The translations under genes were made by a program, and so were the position numbers. Of a stretch of 58,523 nucleotides of DNA, positions 44,016 to 52,856 are shown piece by piece. The notes below the pieces were generated by a model. The model was given only the letters and a program-made list of their open reading frames with translations. It was not told where the DNA came from and did no database searches. The DNA lies in NCBI GenBank assembly GCA_017433975.1, contig JAFRGD010000011.1:1-58523 (forward strand). The letters are read 5' to 3'. Source of the stretch: Mogibacterium sp. Its GTDB lineage: Bacteria > Bacillota > Clostridia > Peptostreptococcales > Anaerovoracaceae. How positions within the stretch are numbered: position 1 is the stretch's first letter; every line of letters starts with the position of its first letter.

Positions 44016-46640
44016 ATGGCAAAATTCGTTTATTCGTTTAATGAAGGTTCCAAGGACATGAAGAATCTGCTCGGCGGCAAGGGCGCGAACCTCGCTGAGA
44101 TGACCAAGATCGGGCTGCCGGTACCGTTCGGCTTCACCATCACCACGGACGCCTGCAAGGATTACATCGAGAACGGCAACGTTCTTGCGGACGGCATCAT
44201 GGATGAGGTTGCGGTCCACATCGACGAGCTCGAGCAGGTCAGGGGCAAGAAGTTCGGCGACATCGAGAACCCGCTGCTGGTCTCCGTCCGCTCCGGCACT
44301 CCGATTTCGATGCCGGGCATGATGGACACCATCCTCAACCTCGGACTCAATGACGACTCGGTCAAGGGTCTCGCTGCGAGAACCGGCAATGAAAGATTCG
44401 CATATGACAGCTACCGCAGATTCATCCAGATGTTCGGCGACGTCGTGCTCGAGATTTCCAAGAGCAAATTCGACAAGATCTTCAACGGACAGAAGGAAAA
44501 AGTCGGTGCGGAGTTTGACGTAGACCTGTCTGCAGACGACCTCAAAGAAATCATCGTCGGCTACAAGGCGCTGGTCAAGGAAGAACTCGGCAGAGAGTTC
44601 CCGCAGAACCCGCAGGATCAGCTTGAGGAAGCGATTCAGGCGGTCTTCCGCTCCTGGAACAACGAGAGAGCGATCCTCTACAGAAAACTCAACAACATTT
44701 CCAGCTCGCTCGGTACCGCCGTCAACGTTCAGTCGATGGTATTCGGTAACACCGGCAACACCTCCGGCACCGGTGTTGCGTTCACGCGCAACCCTGCGAC
44801 CGGCGAGAATGCGCTGTTCGGTGAGTTCCTGGTCAACGCGCAGGGCGAAGACGTCGTAGCGGGTATCCGTACGCCGCAGCCGATCGCGCAGATGAAGGAA
44901 GCGCTGCCAGAGGCGTATGCGAGATTCGAAGAAGTTGCTGAGATCCTTGAGAAGCACTACAAAGATATGCAGGACATGGAGTTCACCGTTGAGAACGGCA
45001 AACTCTACATGCTCCAGACCCGTAACGGCAAGAGAACGGCTGCTGCCGCGGTCAAGGTCGCTGTCGACATGGTCGAGTCCGGCCTGATCGACAAGGAGAC
45101 TGCCGTCATGAGAATCGAGCCGGATATGATCGACCAGCTGCTGCACCCGACGTTTGATGCGGCCGCCCTCAAGGCGAACACCGCTGTTGCGAAGGGCCTC
45201 CCGGCTTCCCCGGGCGCTGCCTGCGGCGAGATCGTATTCAGCGCGGACGCCGCTGCCGTCGCTTCCGAGGCGGGCAAGAAAGTCGTCCTCGTCAGAGAGG
45301 AAACCTCGCCTGAGGATCTCGCCGGCATGGTCGCCGCACAGGGCATCCTGACCGCGAGAGGCGGCATGACCTCTCACGCGGCCGTCGTCGCCCGCGGCAT
45401 GGGCAAGTGCTGCGTTGCCGGCTGCTCTGCAATTACGGTTCACGAAGATGAAAAGTTCATGGAGATCGCCGGCGTCAAGTACCACGAGGGCGAAGTCATC
45501 TCCATCAACGGTTCGGACGGCAGCGTCTACATCGCTGAGATCCCGACCGTCGCTCCGGAACTCTCCGGCGACTTCGGAACGATCATGGGCTGGGCTGACG
45601 AGATCAGAGACCTCAAGGTCAGAACCAATGCGGACAACCCGAGAGACGCCGCGCAGGCGGTCAAGTTCGGCGCGGAGGGCATCGGCCTCTGCCGTACCGA
45701 GCACATGTTCTTCGAGGACGAGAGAATCCCGAAGATCCGCAGAATGATCCTCGCGGACACCGAGGAGGAGCGCAGAGAGGCGCTCGCAGGCCTCCTGCCA
45801 TACCAGAAGGAAGACTTCAAGGGCATCTACAAGGTCATGGGCGAGAGACCGGTCACCATCCGTCTGCTCGACCCGCCGCTCCACGAGTTCCTGCCAAAGA
45901 CTGAGGAAGACATGAAGCAGCTCTCCGAGCAGTTCGGCATCCCGTTCGAGAAGGTCTATAACAAGACCGTCGAGCTCCACGAGTTCAACCCGATGCTCGG
46001 ACACCGCGGCTGTCGTCTTGCGGTCACGTATCCGGAAATCGCTGAGATGCAGACCGAGGCCATTATCACGGCTGCGCTCGAGGTCAAGAAGGAAACCGGC
46101 CTCGACATCAAGCCGGAGATCATGGTACCGCTGGTCGGTATTTCCAACGAGCTCAAGTACGTCAAGAAGGTCATCGAGGACACCGCTGAAAAGTGCTTCG
46201 CCGCGGCAGGCGAGAGACTCGACTACATGGTCGGAACCATGATCGAGATTCCAAGAGCTGCTCTCATTGCGGACCAGATCGCGGAGGACGCGGAGTTCTT
46301 CTCGTTCGGAACCAACGACCTGACCCAGATGGGCTTCGGCTTCTCCCGTGACGACACGGGCAAGATCATCAAGGAGTACGTTGCGAAGGGCGTTCTCGAC
46401 AACGACCCGTTCCAGGCGCTCGACCAGACCGGCATCGGCAAACTCGTCGAGATGGCGGTCACCCTCGGCAAGCAGACCAGACCGAACATCAAGCTCGGTA
46501 TCTGCGGTGAGCACGGCGGTGAGCCTTCCTCCATCGACTTCTGCCACAGAGTCGGCCTGAACTACGTCTCCTGCTCGCCGTTCCGCGTTCCGATCGCGAG
46601 ACTCGCTGCGGCGCAGGCGACCATCCGCAACAAGAGATAA
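44016..46640 (+). CDS. ppdK: Pyruvate, phosphate dikinase
   Basis: Interconverts pyruvate, ATP and phosphate with PEP, AMP and pyrophosphate; in anaerobes it links glycolysis with PPi use. From the ATG at 44016, which has AAGGAG upstream, it has 874 residues, normal for PPDK. The N-terminal ATP-grasp part begins VYSFNEGSKDMKNLLGGKGA. The phosphohistidine is His454 in GGMTSHAAVVARGMGK. The C-terminal PEP barrel has GLCRTEHMFF, MLGHRGCRLA, FGTNDLTQM and GICGEHGGEP. Codon use here favours AGA for Arg more than its neighbours, as in other highly expressed genes of this window. A terminator follows. Confidence 0.98.
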   Translation: MAKFVYSFNEGSKDMKNLLGGKGANLAEMTKIGLPVPFGFTITTDACKDYIENGNVLADGIMDEVAVHIDELEQVRGKKFGDIENPLLVSVRSGTPISMPGMMDTILNLGLNDDSVKGLAARTGNERFAYDSYRRFIQMFGDVVLEISKSKFDKIFNGQKEKVGAEFDVDLSADDLKEIIVGYKALVKEELGREFPQNPQDQLEEAIQAVFRSWNNERAILYRKLNNISSSLGTAVNVQSMVFGNTGNTSGTGVAFTRNPATGENALFGEFLVNAQGEDVVAGIRTPQPIAQMKEALPEAYARFEEVAEILEKHYKDMQDMEFTVENGKLYMLQTRNGKRTAAAAVKVAVDMVESGLIDKETAVMRIEPDMIDQLLHPTFDAAALKANTAVAKGLPASPGAACGEIVFSADAAAVASEAGKKVVLVREETSPEDLAGMVAAQGILTARGGMTSHAAVVARGMGKCCVAGCSAITVHEDEKFMEIAGVKYHEGEVISINGSDGSVYIAEIPTVAPELSGDFGTIMGWADEIRDLKVRTNADNPRDAAQAVKFGAEGIGLCRTEHMFFEDERIPKIRRMILADTEEERREALAGLLPYQKEDFKGIYKVMGERPVTIRLLDPPLHEFLPKTEEDMKQLSEQFGIPFEKVYNKTVELHEFNPMLGHRGCRLAVTYPEIAEMQTEAIITAALEVKKETGLDIKPEIMVPLVGISNELKYVKKVIEDTAEKCFAAAGERLDYMVGTMIEIPRAALIADQIAEDAEFFSFGTNDLTQMGFGFSRDDTGKIIKEYVAKGVLDNDPFQALDQTGIGKLVEMAVTLGKQTRPNIKLGICGEHGGEPSSIDFCHRVGLNYVSCSPFRVPIARLAAAQATIRNKR

Positions 46641-46689
46641 TTCGATAAGAGGGCAGGCCCCTTTTATCAACGGAAAGTCCTTTCCAAAG

Positions 46690-46718
46690 GCCGGGAGTGC
46701 ACTCACTCCCGGCTTTTT
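46690..46718 (+). terminator. Intrinsic terminator of ppdK
   Basis: A perfect ten-base stem, GCCGGGAGTG (46690-46699) with its complement (46704-46713), a CACT loop and TTTTT. Confidence 0.93.
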
Positions 46719-46763
46719 CTCCCGACGCGGCGGCCGACGGCAGGAAATCGAAACAATCAGTAT

Positions 46764-46792
46764 TTGACATCATTTCGCATGTGAAATAGTAT
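46764..46792 (+). promoter_or_regulatory. Sigma-A promoter for the larC-type gene
   Basis: A consensus TTGACA (46764-46769) and TAGTAT (46787-46792) with a 17-base spacer, about 25 bases before the larC-type start. Confidence 0.72.
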
Positions 46793-46816
46793 AGTAATGG
46801 AACCATGGAGGCTTTT

Positions 46817-47626
46817 ATGAAGACTTTATATATTGATTGCGGAATGGGGGCCGCCGGCGACATGCTGACGGCGGCGCTGCTTGAACTGCTGCCGGAGGGT
46901 GCCCGGACGGCGTTTGTCGAGTTTTTCAACATGCTCGGGATTCCGGGCGTACGGATGTCGGCGGAACAGTCGACAAAATGCGGCGTGGTCGGGACGCATG
47001 TGACGGTTACGGTTGGTGGCATGGAGGAAGACGAGACCATGCATGACCACGACCATTCGCATGACCACGAGCAGACTCATACGCACGCGGACGGTACGAC
47101 TCATTCGCATTCACACAACGGAATGTACGAGATCGAGCACCTCGTCCGGTACCACCTGCCGCTGAGCAGCAAGGTAAAGGACGATATCATAGCGGTTTAC
47201 GACATCATCGCCGCAGCGGAGAGTAAGGTTCACGGGGTACCGGTCACGGAGATCCATTTCCACGAGGTCGGGACGATGGACGCGGTCGCGGACGTGACGG
47301 CGGTCTGCATGCTGATGGACCGGATCGGTCCGGAGCAGGTCATCGTATCACCGATCAACACGGGCAGCGGCCATGTGCGCTGCGCGCATGGAATTCTGCC
47401 GGTTCCTGCACCGGCGACGGCCAATATTTTGATCGGCATGCCGGCTTACAGTAACGATATCCAGAGCGAGCTTCTGACCCCGACCGGGGCAGCGCTCCTC
47501 AAGCACTTTGCGACCGGCTACGGGAATATGCCGGTCATGACGACCCAGGCCGTCGGCTATGGCATGGGAAAGAAAGACTTCCCGGTCGCGAACTGCGTCC
47601 GGGTCATGCTCGGCGAGTCGATGTAG
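46817..47626 (+). CDS. larC: LarC N-terminal-domain protein (nickel-pincer cofactor synthesis)
   Basis: LarC inserts nickel into the pincer cofactor of lactate racemase and relatives. From the ATG at 46817 (TGGAGG five bases upstream) the protein has 269 residues and covers only the N-terminal LarC1 part: LYIDCGMGAAGDMLTAALL at the start, EIHFHEVGTMDAVADV, NTGSGHVRCAHGILPVPAPA and ELLTPTGAAL. A His-rich insert (HDHDHSHDHEQTHTH) probably binds metal. The C-terminal LarC2 part, joined in lactobacilli by a frameshift, does not follow in any frame here. larA, larB and larE are not in the window. The next gene begins 36 bases later. Confidence 0.88.
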   Translation: MKTLYIDCGMGAAGDMLTAALLELLPEGARTAFVEFFNMLGIPGVRMSAEQSTKCGVVGTHVTVTVGGMEEDETMHDHDHSHDHEQTHTHADGTTHSHSHNGMYEIEHLVRYHLPLSSKVKDDIIAVYDIIAAAESKVHGVPVTEIHFHEVGTMDAVADVTAVCMLMDRIGPEQVIVSPINTGSGHVRCAHGILPVPAPATANILIGMPAYSNDIQSELLTPTGAALLKHFATGYGNMPVMTTQAVGYGMGKKDFPVANCVRVMLGESM

Positions 47627-47662
47627 TGCGGACAGCATAGCTTTGACAGAAAGGAAGACACC

Positions 47663-49141
47663 ATGAAGGACAGATCCAAAGTAATTTTCGGGAACGCGAT
47701 CTCCCGGGCGGACTATCAGAAGGCCCTGAATTCCAAACAGAGCTTTATCAAAAAGTTCGGCGACGACTCCAACGTTAACTATCCGGCGGTAATCCGCCGC
47801 AACAAATACATCGGGGAGAGCCTCGGCGTCTACGATGTGCGCGTCGGCTTCGGGGAGACGCCGGAGAATCCGGCCATCCCGTTCGACACCGACAAGAGCG
47901 TCATCGTCGGCAACATCCGGATGGGCTTCGGTCATTACCGGATCTCGATGGCGATGGCCTCCGCCGCGAAGTCGCTCGGATATACCCCTTATTGGATGGA
48001 CCTGAACTCGTTCCCGGAGACCACCTGCACCAAGGTCATCAGTGCGCAGAACGACCTTTATTCGCTGGGGTCCCGGATTTCGCAAAAGAGCAAGGCATTC
48101 AACAAGGTCGTCTGGGAGCCGATCAATTACGAGGGCTTCCGGAAACTGTCGTACAACGCGTCCGACCAAAAGAACGCCGAACTGATGGCGCCGGTCTTCC
48201 GCAACGTGCCAAAGGACATCCCGGTCATCGGGACGCACGTCTGGCCGGCGCAGGCGGCGCTGCACGCGGGCATGAAATACGTCGTGAACGCGATTCCGGA
48301 CAACTGGCCGATGGCGCTCCACCTCGCGGAGGGGAGCCTCCACACGGTGCAGACGTATAGCTCGTATCTCGGATACCGCACGCTGAACGGCATGGCCGGC
48401 GAAAAGGTCCTGCATCCGATGCCGGAGAACAGCCTCCTGTACACGGGGCACTATATCGACCACGAGATCGTCTCCAACATCGAAGCGGACTGCGAACGGC
48501 GGCTCGCGCGGTACCGGAACAAGGAACCGATGCGGTTTCTGCTGACGATCGGCGGCGCCGGCGCGCAGCAGGAGCTCTTTGAGGCGATCATCCGCCACCT
48601 GATGCCGGAGATCCGCAGCAAGCGGGCCGCGCTCTACGTGAACGTCGGCGATTACCGGAACGTCTGGGACGAGCTCGTCCGGCGCGTAGGCGGGCTGCAG
48701 GAGGTTGCGACCGAGCACTTCGGAAACTGGGACGATACGACGGCGTTCTGCAGTGCCGCGCTCGACGGACCGGTGGAAGGGGTGCACGCGTTCTGGCACG
48801 AGAATATCTTTGAAGCGGTTTACTCGACCAATCTCCTGATGCGAAGCTGCGACGTCCTGGTGACCAAGCCGAGCGAGCTCGCGTTCTACCCGGTGCCAAA
48901 GCTTTTCATCAAACGGATCGGCGGCCATGAGCGGTGGGGTGCGATTCACTCCGCGGAAATCGGCGACGGAACGATCGAGTGCCGCGACAAGGAGCATATC
49001 CTGCAGATGCTCGACCTCTTTCAGGCGAGCGACGCGATGCTCCGGTCGATGTGCGACTGCATCGTCCGCAACAAGCAGGACGGCGTTTACGACGGCGCGT
49101 ACAAAGTCGTCAAAGCCGCGTTCAACCTTCGCAATAAATAA
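47663..49141 (+). CDS. Unassigned protein, possibly a GT-B glycosyltransferase
   Basis: A 492-residue soluble protein that I cannot place in a named family. Parts recall MurG/MGDG-synthase GT-B enzymes: a glycine and histidine-bearing loop NIRMGFGHYRISMAMASAAK (about 90-109) near the N-terminal domain, FLLTIGGAGAQQELFEA (about 293-309) at the start of a second Rossmann-like domain, and SCDVLVTKPSELAFYPVPKLF (about 395-415), which resembles the nucleotide-sugar site. No signal peptide or membrane helix is seen. It starts 36 bases after the larC-type gene and ends 11 bases before the alpha-galactosidase gene, so a galactose-linked job is possible. This is inference from motifs and context only. 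Confidence 0.5.
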   Translation: MKDRSKVIFGNAISRADYQKALNSKQSFIKKFGDDSNVNYPAVIRRNKYIGESLGVYDVRVGFGETPENPAIPFDTDKSVIVGNIRMGFGHYRISMAMASAAKSLGYTPYWMDLNSFPETTCTKVISAQNDLYSLGSRISQKSKAFNKVVWEPINYEGFRKLSYNASDQKNAELMAPVFRNVPKDIPVIGTHVWPAQAALHAGMKYVVNAIPDNWPMALHLAEGSLHTVQTYSSYLGYRTLNGMAGEKVLHPMPENSLLYTGHYIDHEIVSNIEADCERRLARYRNKEPMRFLLTIGGAGAQQELFEAIIRHLMPEIRSKRAALYVNVGDYRNVWDELVRRVGGLQEVATEHFGNWDDTTAFCSAALDGPVEGVHAFWHENIFEAVYSTNLLMRSCDVLVTKPSELAFYPVPKLFIKRIGGHERWGAIHSAEIGDGTIECRDKEHILQMLDLFQASDAMLRSMCDCIVRNKQDGVYDGAYKVVKAAFNLRNK

Positions 49142-49152
49142 GAGAGGCGACC

Positions 49153-51573
49153 ATGATCAGGCAAAGCGAGAATCTTTTCGTACTGGAAACAAATCATACG
49201 ACGTACGCTTTTCACGTCACGGACTCCGGGCATCTGGAGCATTTGTATTACGGGCCATTGCTCGGCGCGATCGACGGGCGGGACGCGTTTTCGCTCTCGC
49301 AAAAGCGCTCCTTTGAGATCGGCAATGCGATCGTGCTCGACCCGGAGCACCCGCAGATCATGCTGGAAGACCTGCGCCTCGAGATGTCGGGCCCGGGCAA
49401 GGGGGATATCCGCGAACCGTTCGCCGAAGTCATCTTTTCCGACGGCAGCCGGACCGTGGACTTCCGCTATCTGGAGGCCTCGATTTCCGACAAGGTATCG
49501 GACGACGCGCAGGGGATGCCGCTCGCGTACGATGAAACGGGAAATGCGCAAGAGTTAACGATAACTTTATATGAGAAAAGTAAACCGGTCAAACTGGACC
49601 TGATTTACGATGTTTTTCCGGAATGCGACGTGATCTGCCGCCGGACGCGGATCCGAAACGAAGGCGGGGAGGCGATCTACCTCGAGCGCCTCATGAGCAC
49701 GCAGCTCGACTTCGTGCAGGGGGATTACATGCTGCGCGGGTTCTTTGGCGCGTGGGCCCGGGAGATGCAATACGTTGACATGCCGATCAACGCCGGAAAG
49801 ACGATTCTCTCCTCGACTGCCGGAACCTCTTCCAATCGGACGAATCCATTCTGCATTCTCTACGAAGAGGGGACGACGGAGCACGACGGAATCTGCTACG
49901 GCTTGAACCTCGTCTACAGCGGCAACCATTACGAAGCCTTTGACGTCAACGCCTACGGCAAGGTGCGCTTCGTCTCCGGCATCAATCCGCAGGGGTTCCT
50001 GTGGAAGGTGGACGCCGGCGAGGCGTTCGATACGCCGCAGGCCGTCATGACCGTAACCGATTCAGGCTTTTCCGAGATGAGCCACGCGATGCACCACTTC
50101 GTGCAGGAACATATCGTTCGCGGCACCTGGAAGCATAAGCCGCGGCCGGTGCTCCTGAACAGTTGGGAAGCTTCTTATTTTGACATCGATGAGCGGAAGC
50201 TCCTGCGGCTGGCCGCCAGGGCCAAAGACGCAGGAATCGAGCTTTTCGTCATGGACGACGGCTGGTTCGGTAAGCGGGACGACGACCATTCTTCGCTCGG
50301 GGACTGGACTCCGAATCCAAGAAAGCTCCCGAACGGGCTGGCGGGCATCTGCAACAAGGTCCGCATGCTCGGGCTGGACTTCGGCGTCTGGGTGGAGCCG
50401 GAGATGGTCAACGTCGACAGCGACCTTTACCGGGCGCATCCGGACTGGGCGATGGAAATTCCGGGCCGGGAGCATTCCGAAGGGCGGACCCAGCGAATCC
50501 TCGATCTCGCGAACGACGCGGTCGTGGATCACCTGATCGAGGCGATGACGGCGGTCTTCTCCTCAGCGGAGATCTCCTATGTGAAGTGGGATATGAACCG
50601 GATCTTTTCCGACGTGTATTCGCGGGCGCTGCCGGCGGACCAGCAGGGGGAAACCGCGCACCGATACATGCTCGGGCTGTACCGCCTGATGCGGACGCTG
50701 ACGGAGCGGTTCCCGGAAATCCTGTTCGAGGGATGCGCTTCGGGCGGAAACCGGTTTGACCTCGGCATTCTAAGCTATTTTCCGCAGATCTGGGCGAGCG
50801 ACAATACGGACGCGATCAGCCGCGCGCGGATCCAGGAGGGGTATTCCTTCGGATATCCGCCGTCGGTCATGGGGAACCACGTATCCGGCTGTCCAAACCA
50901 TCAGACGCTGCGGGAGACGCCGATCGAGACGCGGTACAACATCGCATCTTTCGGGTTGCTCGGTTATGAACTGAACCTCGTAGACCTGTCGGATAAGGAC
51001 CGGAGGAAGATACGTCAGCAGGTTGCACAATATAAGAAATGGCGGGACGTGCTACAGTTCGGCGACTTCTACCGCGGCGGCACGGCAAACCGGAAGCGCA
51101 CCCACACGGGCTCCGAGCTCAAGACCTGGACCGTCGTTTCTCCGGACAAGAGTCGGGCGATCGGAATGATTCTGCAGGAACTCGTGGTTCCGAACACGCA
51201 ATACACCGCGTATCAGGCGGCCGGCCTCGATCCGACCCGGCGGTATTCGGTCAGCAACATCCCGCACGCGCAGAACATCATGCGGTTCGGCGACCTGATC
51301 AACATGAAGTCGCCGGTCCACATCCGCCAGAATTCGCACACGCATTACGCGATTTCAAAGCGGATCGACATGCCGGGCGAGAAGGAAGAACACGAGACCC
51401 TCGGCAGCGTCCTGATGAAGGCCGGAATCCGGCTGCAGCCGGGCTTCTCGGGCAGCGGATACGACGGAACGGTCCGGTATTTCCAGGACTTCTCTTCCAG
51501 AGTGTATTATATAGAGGCGCTCCCGGAAGAAAAGATCGAAGAAAAAGAAACGCAAACCGCGGAAACCGAATAA
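49153..51573 (+). CDS. Alpha-galactosidase, glycoside hydrolase family 36
   Basis: Releases terminal alpha-galactose, for example from raffinose-type sugars. The 806 residues follow GH36: an N-terminal beta-sandwich, a TIM barrel and a small C-terminal sheet. The nucleophile is Asp480 in YVKWDMNR and the acid/base is Asp550 in WASDNTDAI; GCASGGNRFD and VMDDGWFGKRDDD are also diagnostic. No signal peptide, so it acts inside the cell. No sugar transporter is adjacent. The last 15 residues are Glu/Lys-rich. It ends the operon that begins with the larC-type gene and is followed by a strong terminator. Confidence 0.95.
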   Translation: MIRQSENLFVLETNHTTYAFHVTDSGHLEHLYYGPLLGAIDGRDAFSLSQKRSFEIGNAIVLDPEHPQIMLEDLRLEMSGPGKGDIREPFAEVIFSDGSRTVDFRYLEASISDKVSDDAQGMPLAYDETGNAQELTITLYEKSKPVKLDLIYDVFPECDVICRRTRIRNEGGEAIYLERLMSTQLDFVQGDYMLRGFFGAWAREMQYVDMPINAGKTILSSTAGTSSNRTNPFCILYEEGTTEHDGICYGLNLVYSGNHYEAFDVNAYGKVRFVSGINPQGFLWKVDAGEAFDTPQAVMTVTDSGFSEMSHAMHHFVQEHIVRGTWKHKPRPVLLNSWEASYFDIDERKLLRLAARAKDAGIELFVMDDGWFGKRDDDHSSLGDWTPNPRKLPNGLAGICNKVRMLGLDFGVWVEPEMVNVDSDLYRAHPDWAMEIPGREHSEGRTQRILDLANDAVVDHLIEAMTAVFSSAEISYVKWDMNRIFSDVYSRALPADQQGETAHRYMLGLYRLMRTLTERFPEILFEGCASGGNRFDLGILSYFPQIWASDNTDAISRARIQEGYSFGYPPSVMGNHVSGCPNHQTLRETPIETRYNIASFGLLGYELNLVDLSDKDRRKIRQQVAQYKKWRDVLQFGDFYRGGTANRKRTHTGSELKTWTVVSPDKSRAIGMILQELVVPNTQYTAYQAAGLDPTRRYSVSNIPHAQNIMRFGDLINMKSPVHIRQNSHTHYAISKRIDMPGEKEEHETLGSVLMKAGIRLQPGFSGSGYDGTVRYFQDFSSRVYYIEALPEEKIEEKETQTAETE

Positions 51574-51594
51574 TCGATTACGAAAAATGCAAAT

Positions 51595-51628
51595 GGACTG
51601 TTGTATTGATTACAACAGTCCGTTTTTA
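51595..51628 (+). terminator. Intrinsic terminator after the alpha-galactosidase gene
   Basis: A perfect 11-base stem (GGACTGTTGTA, 51595-51605, with its complement 51611-51621), a TTGAT loop and GTTTTT. Confidence 0.94.
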
Positions 51629-51716
51629 TTGTTCTTCACTTGCTCGAGCCAGCAAGTCGCAGAAAACCCACACCATTAATATGTGAAATATTTTTCTTGT
51701 TAGTATTGGTGGTGTC

Positions 51717-51745
51717 TTCACCTCCAGTATCAGCAAGCGTATAAT
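51717..51745 (+). promoter_or_regulatory. Possible promoter of the XRE regulator/MFS operon
   Basis: A consensus TATAAT (51740-51745) has a poor -35 (TTCACC, 51717-51722) at 17 bases. The -35 is part of a GGTG-N7-CACC inverted repeat (51711-51722), hinting at an operator or an activator-dependent promoter. Confidence 0.5.
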
Positions 51746-51779
51746 AGAGGCAGATCATGAGGATTCGGGAGGTTACAAA

Positions 51780-52856
51780 ATGAAGCTCACACTTGCAGAG
51801 AATATTCGCGCATTTCGGAAGGAACGGCGATTGACGCAGGAGCAGTTTGCGGAAGCCATGGGGGTCACCGTCGGATCCGTATACAAATGGGAAACGGGGC
51901 AAACGATCCCGGAACTCAACATGCTTGTTGAAATCGCGGACTTTTTTGACACCTCAATGGATGTTCTTCTGGGCTACCGGGTGAAGGACAATCGCATTGC
52001 CGCCATCGGAGAGCGGTTAAGGGAGTACAGCCGGGTCAGGAATCCGGAAGCACTGGTCGAAGCGGAAAAAGCGCTTAAGAAATATCCGAACTCCTTTGAA
52101 ATCGTTCACGGCTGCGCTCAGGTATACGCCTTCTTTGGGGTTGGCAGCAAAGACCATGCCGAGACCAGAAGAGCTCTGGAATTATATGAGCAGGCAAAGC
52201 GTCTGATTTCGCAGAACCATGATCCCAGGATCAGTGAGCAGACCGTCAATGGCGAAATCGCAAGCGCCTGGATGCTTCTCGGAGAATATGAAAAAAGCAT
52301 TGCGCTGCTGAAGAAGAATAATGCGGGAGGCGTATACAGCGATACGATCGGCATGGTTCTGGCGCTCGATCTGAAAAAGTACGAAGAGGCGGAGCCGTTC
52401 CTCGCCGAATCTTTATTGCTCAACACAATTGGCCTGGTGGATTCCGCCGTCGGATATGCACTGGTTTTATCCGCCCGCAAGGATTATGCGGCAGCCAGGC
52501 GAATGCTGCTCGGCGTCATGGCGTATCTGGGTCCCCTCAAGGAGGGAGAAAAAACGGACTTTGCCGATAAGATCATGGCGAGCATGCATACCGTGATGGC
52601 GCACATACACATGATGGAAGGAAAACCGGAAGAAGCAACGGACTGCTTAAATAACGTTCTTGCAATCGTCCGCCAGTTTGACGCTGCGCCGGATTATGGA
52701 ATCCAGACGCTTCGTTACCCAGCATTTCCAAATGATGTGATTCTCAATGACGGCCTTGGCGCGACGGCGGCGGAGGGGGTTGAAACGATCCTGAAGTTGC
52801 TTGGGGATCAGGAACTGTCCCGGCTTTGGAAGGAACTGGCCAATGATGAGCGGTGA
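51780..52856 (+). CDS. XRE-family regulator with TPR-like C-terminal region
   Basis: A 358-residue protein. Residues 5-62 are a Cro/C1-type helix-turn-helix (LAENIRAFRKERRLTQEQFA, then VTVGSVYKWETG and PELNMLVEIADFF). The remainder is all-helical with spacings that look like tetratricopeptide repeats (for example ALKKYPNSFEIVHGCAQVYAFF and ESLLLNTIGLVDSAVGYALV). This layout occurs in peptide- or ligand-sensing regulators. The codon use is more A/T-rich than the neighbours. Its 3' end overlaps the MFS gene by 14 bases, so it probably controls that exporter. Confidence 0.85.
   Translation: MKLTLAENIRAFRKERRLTQEQFAEAMGVTVGSVYKWETGQTIPELNMLVEIADFFDTSMDVLLGYRVKDNRIAAIGERLREYSRVRNPEALVEAEKALKKYPNSFEIVHGCAQVYAFFGVGSKDHAETRRALELYEQAKRLISQNHDPRISEQTVNGEIASAWMLLGEYEKSIALLKKNNAGGVYSDTIGMVLALDLKKYEEAEPFLAESLLLNTIGLVDSAVGYALVLSARKDYAAARRMLLGVMAYLGPLKEGEKTDFADKIMASMHTVMAHIHMMEGKPEEATDCLNNVLAIVRQFDAAPDYGIQTLRYPAFPNDVILNDGLGATAAEGVETILKLLGDQELSRLWKELANDER

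Noticed and set aside
43977..46706. A 909-residue open frame antisense to ppdK, and similar long antisense frames (for example 4204-5433 and 47348-48997 on the minus strand).
   Set aside because: They arise from GC-rich codon structure of the real genes. The translations are rich in Arg, Asp, Val and Leu without motifs, and the sense genes are unmistakable.
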